From contig DPVY01000031.1 of NCBI GenBank assembly GCA_003527965.1, positions 1 through 9,481 on the forward strand: a DNA stretch of 9,481 nucleotides, read 5' to 3'. The notes beneath the pieces are model-generated. The model was given only the letters and a program-made list of their open reading frames with translations. It was not told the DNA's origin and made no database searches. Of the stretch, positions 6,622 through 9,481 are shown piece by piece. A program made the translations under genes and the position numbers. The stretch's first letter is position 1. Every line of letters begins with the position of its first letter. This DNA comes from Fidelibacterota bacterium. GTDB taxonomy: Bacteria; Fidelibacterota; UBA2242.

Positions 6622-8112
6622 ATGAATCAGAAAGTGGCGTCTATGAACTCACTTGAAAAATATTTTCAGAAATTTCGGAAAAATATCATCGGCAATGAAT
6701 TTAAATATTATTTCCCTTCGGGGCAGAAACCGATCATTTATGCCGATTGGGCTGCCAGTGGTCGGCTTTATAAACCTATTGAGGATTACATCGCCAATGA
6801 GTTGGGACCCTTCGTCGCCAATACTCACACAGAAAGCACACTCACCGGCACGGTGATGACCTCGGCTTATTGTCAGGCTCATGACATAATCAAAAAACAT
6901 GTCAATGCATCAAAAGATGACGTCCTGCTTTTTGCCGGATTCGGCATGACGGCGGTGATCAATAAATTCCAGCGCATTCTCGGATTACGCATTCCCGAAA
7001 AGTATAAAGACCGGATCAAACTAGGTGAAAACGAGCGCCCTCTGGTCATTATTACGCACATGGAACACCATTCCAACCAGACCACCTGGGAAGAATGTTG
7101 TGTGGATGTAGCCATACTCTGCAAGGAATCCAACGGTACACCCAATCTTGATCACTTGCGGAATATTCTGGAAATGAATAAAAACCGCAATCTGATTATC
7201 GGCTCCTTTACCGCCTGTTCAAATGTTACCGGCATCGTCACGCCGATCCATGAAATGGCGGCAATCATGCACAAATACAACAGGCTCTGCTTCGTGGATT
7301 ATTCCGGCTCCGCACCCTATGTCGAAATCAATATGCACCCTGACAAAGAAGGTCAGCAACTGGATGCGATCTTTTTCTCGCCTCATAAATTCCTGGGCGG
7401 GCCGGGATCGTCCGGGGTCATCTTATTTAATAAAAACCTCTACCACAATGCCATAACTGATCATCCGGGCGGCGGAACTGTCGCGTGGACAAATCCCTGG
7501 AAAACGCACCGGTTTTTCGACAATATTGAGGTACGGGAAGACGGTGGCACACCTGGTTTTTTACAGGCAATCCGTGCGTCGCTTGCCATATTGCTTAAAG
7601 AGCAAATGGGCACCGAAAAGATAATTGAACGCGAACATTTACTTGCAAACAGATTCCTCAATCATCTGGAATCTATTGATCGGATCAACATACTTGAACC
7701 TCAAATTCGTGATCGGGTAGCGTTTATATCATTTTTTTCGCGGGATATTCATCATAATCTGTTTGTTCGGTTGCTAAATGACCGGTATGGAATTCAAACC
7801 CGGGGCGGCTGCCTTTGCGCGGGGACCTACGGCCATGTATTACTGCATATCGATATAGCGAAGTCTAGAGAAATTACTGAAAAGATCGACCATGGCGATC
7901 TGAGCGTCAAACCCGGCTGGGTGCGCGTTTCACTTCACCCGACAATGACAGAGTCGGAGGTGGATTTTATTGCCTCCGCAATCCGGGAAATCACTGAAAA
8001 CCATTCAGAATGGCAAAAGGATTACCGTTTCGATCCGCATGTCGGCGATTATGAACGAATTGACGGATATTCGATAAAAATGGATATCTCGAAAGATTAC
8101 AATGAAATCTAA
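6622..8112 (+). CDS. Aminotransferase class V-fold PLP-dependent enzyme, cysteine desulfurase-like
   Basis: The product is a fold-type I PLP enzyme of the class V (NifS/SufS-like) group. Counting from the TTG at 6616 (498 residues), visible features are YADWAASGR at 42-50, the PLP-contacting HMEHHSNQ at 148-155, D228 in CFVDYSGSAPY, the Schiff-base lysine K258 in FFSPHKFLGGPGSSG, the GGGTVAW stretch at 285-291, and QTRGGCLCAGTYGH at 394-407. C401 sits where cysteine desulfurases carry the persulfide cysteine, so sulfur or selenium removal from cysteine-like substrates is plausible but unproven. It is about 90 residues longer than SufS, with added segments near 120-140 and 410-435 and a C-terminal tail. 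I prefer the ATG at 6622; TTG 6616 and ATG 6643 are alternatives, and none has a strong ribosome binding site. No suf genes adjoin. Confidence 0.85.
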   Translation: MNQKVASMNSLEKYFQKFRKNIIGNEFKYYFPSGQKPIIYADWAASGRLYKPIEDYIANELGPFVANTHTESTLTGTVMTSAYCQAHDIIKKHVNASKDDVLLFAGFGMTAVINKFQRILGLRIPEKYKDRIKLGENERPLVIITHMEHHSNQTTWEECCVDVAILCKESNGTPNLDHLRNILEMNKNRNLIIGSFTACSNVTGIVTPIHEMAAIMHKYNRLCFVDYSGSAPYVEINMHPDKEGQQLDAIFFSPHKFLGGPGSSGVILFNKNLYHNAITDHPGGGTVAWTNPWKTHRFFDNIEVREDGGTPGFLQAIRASLAILLKEQMGTEKIIEREHLLANRFLNHLESIDRINILEPQIRDRVAFISFFSRDIHHNLFVRLLNDRYGIQTRGGCLCAGTYGHVLLHIDIAKSREITEKIDHGDLSVKPGWVRVSLHPTMTESEVDFIASAIREITENHSEWQKDYRFDPHVGDYERIDGYSIKMDISKDYNEI

Positions 8113-8198
8113 ACTAAATTATTCAGTATCGTACTTTTAGCCGGCTTAATAAGTTCTCAGCTTAGCAAAGTTACATATGCCGGTGACTGTAAGAAAAA

Positions 8199-8363
8199 AT
8201 GTTTATAGAGGATTCCGATAAACCGTTTGCCAGCGGCATCCCTATTTGGGAGAAACGGTTCACCTCGGGTAGCGAAGAGTTTCTTTTCACTCCGATAAAT
8301 CGGGGTGTTGACTCAACGCCGGTATTTCGATTCTTAGAACAACACCCGGATTTATCCGGGTGA
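8199..8363 (+). CDS. Possible 54-codon ORF of unknown function
   Basis: An open frame runs from ATG 8199-8201 to TGA 8361-8363, with an in-frame stop just before it at 8190-8192. The product begins MFIEDSDKPFASGIPIWEKR, is mixed polar and aromatic, has no signal peptide or membrane segment, and ends HPDLSG. I recognise no family. There is no Shine-Dalgarno sequence, only an A-rich stretch before the ATG. The frame also spans two palindromic units whose pairing better explains the base pattern, so it may be a chance frame or a gene remnant. Confidence 0.25.
   Translation: MFIEDSDKPFASGIPIWEKRFTSGSEEFLFTPINRGVDSTPVFRFLEQHPDLSG
8221..8260. repeat. 8-bp perfect inverted repeat with a 24-base loop
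   Basis: AACCGTTT (8221-8228) pairs with AAACGGTT (8253-8260). The loop contains a smaller GCC-AGC-GGC hairpin. It is the left arm of the palindrome cluster that continues to 8365. Confidence 0.5.
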
Positions 8364-8365
8364 AC
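8258..8365. repeat. REP-like element or structured RNA: two palindromic units in a nested stem
   Basis: Unit 1 (8288-8307) is CACTCCGAT-AA-ATCGGGGTG, a 9-bp stem with one G-T pair. Unit 2 (8343-8362) is CACCCGGAT-TT-ATCCGGGTG, a perfect 9-bp stem. Read on the opposite strand, unit 2 differs from unit 1 at only three of 20 positions: one pair is swapped G-C to C-G on both sides, and one C-G pair became T-G. So the two are inverted copies that keep their pairing. An outer stem GTTCACC (8258-8264) with GGTGAAC (8359-8365) encloses both, and GGGTGTTG (8303-8310) can also pair with CAACACCC (8340-8347). The layout resembles paired REP units or a folded RNA able to switch pairings. No T-run follows. 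Confidence 0.5.
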
Positions 8366-8389
8366 TTGCACTGCCATGTCCAACCCAAT

Positions 8390-8405
8390 AACCGCTTTAG
8401 CGGTT
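8390..8405. repeat. Perfect 7-bp hairpin with 2-base spacer
   Basis: AACCGCT (8390-8396), TT, AGCGGTT (8399-8405) is a perfect dyad 24 bases beyond the two-unit element. It is followed by TATAATAATAGG, so it would be at best a weak terminator on the plus strand. It may be another member of the same palindrome cluster. Confidence 0.45.
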
Positions 8406-8523
8406 TATAATAATAGGACATTATGTAACCAATCTAAACGAGAATAATCTGAGTTAATGTGATTGTAAACAATATTGTAATTCTGCCGCGTTATTTACCA
8501 GGTATAGCTAAAACAGGACACCC

Positions 8524-8724
8524 ATGGAAACCCCCAAAATATTCAAAACTTTCCTGAAGGAGCATAAAATGACAGTAAGAATCATTGCAACGATAATTGG
8601 CGGAGCATTAGGTCTTGCCTATTATAAATTCATCGGTTGCCGATCCGGCGCCTGTCCCCTGACCGGAAATCCCTATATCAGCAGTATCTGGGGCGCTTTG
8701 ATCGGCTTTATTATCTCCGGTTAA
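8524..8724 (+). CDS. Small membrane protein, DUF6132-like
   Basis: The 66-residue product has two hydrophobic stretches, IIATIIGGALGLAYYKF at about 20-36 and SIWGALIGFIIS at about 54-65, joined by a short loop with IGCRSGACPLTGNPY. Two membrane spans with this GC-x4-CPLT loop match my recollection of the small DUF6132 family of Bacteroidota-type genomes, whose function is unknown; the two cysteines suggest a redox, metal or sulfur role. Two starts are possible: ATG 8524 with AGGA five bases before it, and ATG 8569 (51 residues) with the better AAGGAG (8557-8562) six bases before it. I list the longer form because it supplies a short amphipathic N-terminus like that of relatives. It stands alone between two intergenic regions. 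Confidence 0.7.
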   Translation: METPKIFKTFLKEHKMTVRIIATIIGGALGLAYYKFIGCRSGACPLTGNPYISSIWGALIGFIISG

Positions 8725-8789
8725 AATATTACCAACTTTATCAGATTAATGTAGTCTCTGCCGGATTTTCCATTATCACACTTCAAAAA

Positions 8790-8810
8790 TTACCCGAATT
8801 CATTCGGTAA
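8790..8810. repeat. Bulged hairpin between the DUF6132-like gene and the peptide ORF
   Basis: TTACCCGAAT (8790-8799) pairs with ATTCGGTAA (8802-8810) as 9 bp with one bulged C. On the minus strand it is followed by a TTTTT run (plus-strand AAAAA at 8785-8789), so it would terminate leftward transcription; on the plus strand there is no T-run. The rest of 8725-8886 shows nothing I can name. Confidence 0.3.
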
Positions 8811-8886
8811 ATACTCCGATTATACACCTTTCATATCACGGTTACGGAACGAGAATAAAACGCGCTCGCTTTATAAACCGATCATA

Positions 8887-8916
8887 TTGATTTATCTTAT
8901 TGATTATTTGTATTAT
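8887..8916 (+). promoter_or_regulatory. Candidate promoter for the peptide ORF and radical SAM gene
   Basis: TTGATT (8887-8892) and TATTAT (8911-8916) form a sigma-70-like -35/-10 pair with an 18-bp spacer in a very AT-rich stretch. Transcription would begin near 8923, about 23 bases before the ATG at 8946, leaving just room for the AAGGAG ribosome binding site. AT-rich DNA yields such matches easily. Confidence 0.35.
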
Positions 8917-8945
8917 ATTTAATCGAATATACAAGGAGTTTTCCG

Positions 8946-9050
8946 ATGCAAAAGATTTATTTTAAACCAGCAAGCATAAAAACTCATAACTCAAAATGTT
9001 TTATAATTGGAAGAAATACATCACCTTATCAGTTTGAAATAACCTTTTAG
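8946..9050 (+). CDS. 34-residue small peptide, candidate precursor for the adjacent radical SAM enzyme
   Basis: The ORF runs from ATG 8946-8948 to TAG 9048-9050. A strong ribosome binding site, AAGGAG (8933-8938), lies seven bases before the ATG, which argues that it is translated. The peptide begins MQKIYFKPASIKT and ends NTSPYQFEITF. It is basic in its first half, has a single cysteine at residue 18, and has no signal peptide or membrane span. Its stop codon overlaps the ribosome binding site of the radical SAM gene, which starts 9 bases later, so the two are very likely co-translated. Small peptides in this position are often substrates of radical SAM peptide-modifying enzymes, but no known precursor motif is visible; a translated leader or coupling peptide is the main alternative. 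Confidence 0.5.
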   Translation: MQKIYFKPASIKTHNSKCFIIGRNTSPYQFEITF

Positions 9051-9054
9051 GAAG
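9049..9054 (+). promoter_or_regulatory. Ribosome binding site of the radical SAM gene, overlapping the peptide stop codon
   Basis: AGGAAG lies five bases before the ATG at 9060. Its first two bases are the last two of the TAG stop at 9048-9050. A ribosome ending the small peptide is thus placed to restart on the enzyme gene. Confidence 0.6.
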
Positions 9055-9059
9055 TTGTA

Positions 9060-9481
9060 ATGATTCCACGTAAAAATCTGCTCAGGGCGCTCCGCAAATC
9101 CGCGTCTCAACCTGTTTACGCCGGTCAAAACTTTATTCACCGGTTTAAATCGACCCTGTCATACCACCTGTATAACGGCAAGAGCTACTGGCCTGAGACA
9201 ATCTCACTCTTTTTAACATATAAATGTAATTTGCGCTGTTTGATGTGCGGTCAATGGGGTCAGAACGGCGCATTTAATGAATTTGACAATGCCTTGTTGA
9301 AACAGCGTTTAGCCCTGGATGATATTCAGGCGATTATTGATGATGTTAAATTTTTTAAACCGAATATTACCCTGTTTGGCGGCGAACCCATGCTACACCC
9401 GGACTGGATTCAGATTGTTGAGTCGGTAAAACGTGCCGGCTTCCGATGTAATATCGTTACAAACGGAACTCTTCTACAGAA
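9060..9481 (+). CDS. Radical SAM domain protein, N-terminal part (runs off the right edge)
   Basis: The first 140 codons of a radical SAM enzyme are visible. These enzymes use a 4Fe-4S cluster and S-adenosylmethionine to start radical chemistry. The cluster motif CxxxCxxC is C56-NLR-C60-LM-C63, after the hydrophobic strand TISLFLTYK. The SAM-binding motif GGEP is at 107-110 in ITLFGGEPMLHPDW, and the later strand IVTNGTLL is at 132-139. This order is typical of the MoaA/SPASM-like class. The 45 residues before the cluster motif are basic and are not a known leader-recognition domain as far as I can judge. Substrate and C-terminal clusters cannot be seen. The preceding 34-residue peptide ORF makes peptide modification one option; cell-surface or cofactor chemistry are others. 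Confidence 0.9.
   Translation, partial: MIPRKNLLRALRKSASQPVYAGQNFIHRFKSTLSYHLYNGKSYWPETISLFLTYKCNLRCLMCGQWGQNGAFNEFDNALLKQRLALDDIQAIIDDVKFFKPNITLFGGEPMLHPDWIQIVESVKRAGFRCNIVTNGTLLQ

Larger units (their letters stand above)
8113..8523. other. Intergenic region of about 410 bases, palindrome-rich
   Basis: No recognised protein family lies here. Positions 8113-8198 show only a short AGCCGGCT palindrome (8140-8147) and no clear terminator for the upstream gene. Positions 8199-8405 hold the palindrome cluster and the 54-codon ORF described separately. Positions 8406-8523 are AT-rich, include a 10-bp palindrome ACAATATTGT (8469-8478), and probably carry the promoter of the next gene, though no good -35/-10 pair stands out. 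Confidence 0.6.

Noticed and set aside
8171..8383. 70-codon minus-strand ORF
   Set aside because: It is the reverse strand of the palindromic units, which stay open on both strands; no ribosome binding site or recognisable family, and no other leftward gene nearby.
8469..8478. ACAATATTGT palindrome as a regulator site
   Set aside because: Short and AT-rich; it matches no regulator consensus I can name with confidence.
8521..8537. 26-base inverted or terminator signal before the DUF6132-like gene
   Set aside because: Only a GC-poor stretch with a possible AGGA ribosome binding site; no stem found.
8437..8858. 11-bp direct repeat AACGAGAATAA at 8437-8447 and 8848-8858
   Set aside because: Both copies lie upstream of small genes, but several 11-base matches are expected by chance in a window this long, and flanking bases do not match.
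1..9481. CRISPR array, tRNA, rRNA or insertion sequence
   Set aside because: No regularly spaced direct repeats, no cloverleaf or rRNA-like sequence, and no transposase ORF were seen on either strand.

Overview
The window comes from a Gram-negative (two-membrane) bacterium. Its left two thirds is a minus-strand operon for Kdo synthesis and lipopolysaccharide (LPS) transport; its right third holds a few plus-strand genes. The gene order kdsB-pyrG-kdsA-kdsC-kdsD-lptC-lptB-rpoN, the lipoprotein-like LptC and a small membrane protein resembling the DUF6132 family (familiar to me from Bacteroidota-like genomes) suggest the FCB superphylum or a related candidate phylum. That placement is inference from gene order and protein style; no marker gene settles it.

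Positions 1-6286 (minus strand, transcribed right to left): kdsB, pyrG, kdsA, kdsC, kdsD, lptC, lptB and the first 97 codons of rpoN. Gaps run from -11 to +7 bases and four junctions overlap, so this reads as one translationally coupled transcript. KdsD makes arabinose 5-phosphate, KdsA condenses it with PEP to Kdo 8-phosphate, KdsC removes the phosphate, and KdsB activates Kdo with CTP. PyrG makes that CTP. LptC and LptB belong to the machine that carries finished LPS to the outer membrane. No lptA lies between lptC and lptB, where it often sits.

Positions 6287-6621: divergent intergenic region. It holds a possible 51-codon minus-strand ORF running into kdsB, a perfect 7-bp inverted repeat, and a sequence close to a sigma-54 promoter ahead of the plus-strand gene.

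Positions 6622-8112: a class V PLP-dependent enzyme related to cysteine desulfurases. Positions 8113-8523: no recognised gene, but a dense cluster of palindromes. Two matched 20-bp hairpin units lie in opposite orientation and differ by a compensatory base-pair change. A 54-codon ORF covers the same bases.

Positions 8524-9481: a small membrane protein with a GC-x4-CPLT loop (DUF6132-like), then a 34-codon ORF with a strong ribosome binding site placed 9 bases before a radical SAM gene that runs off the right edge. This peptide plus radical SAM pair is the best candidate for an undescribed system here, possibly a ribosomally made, modified peptide. That is a hypothesis from gene layout only.
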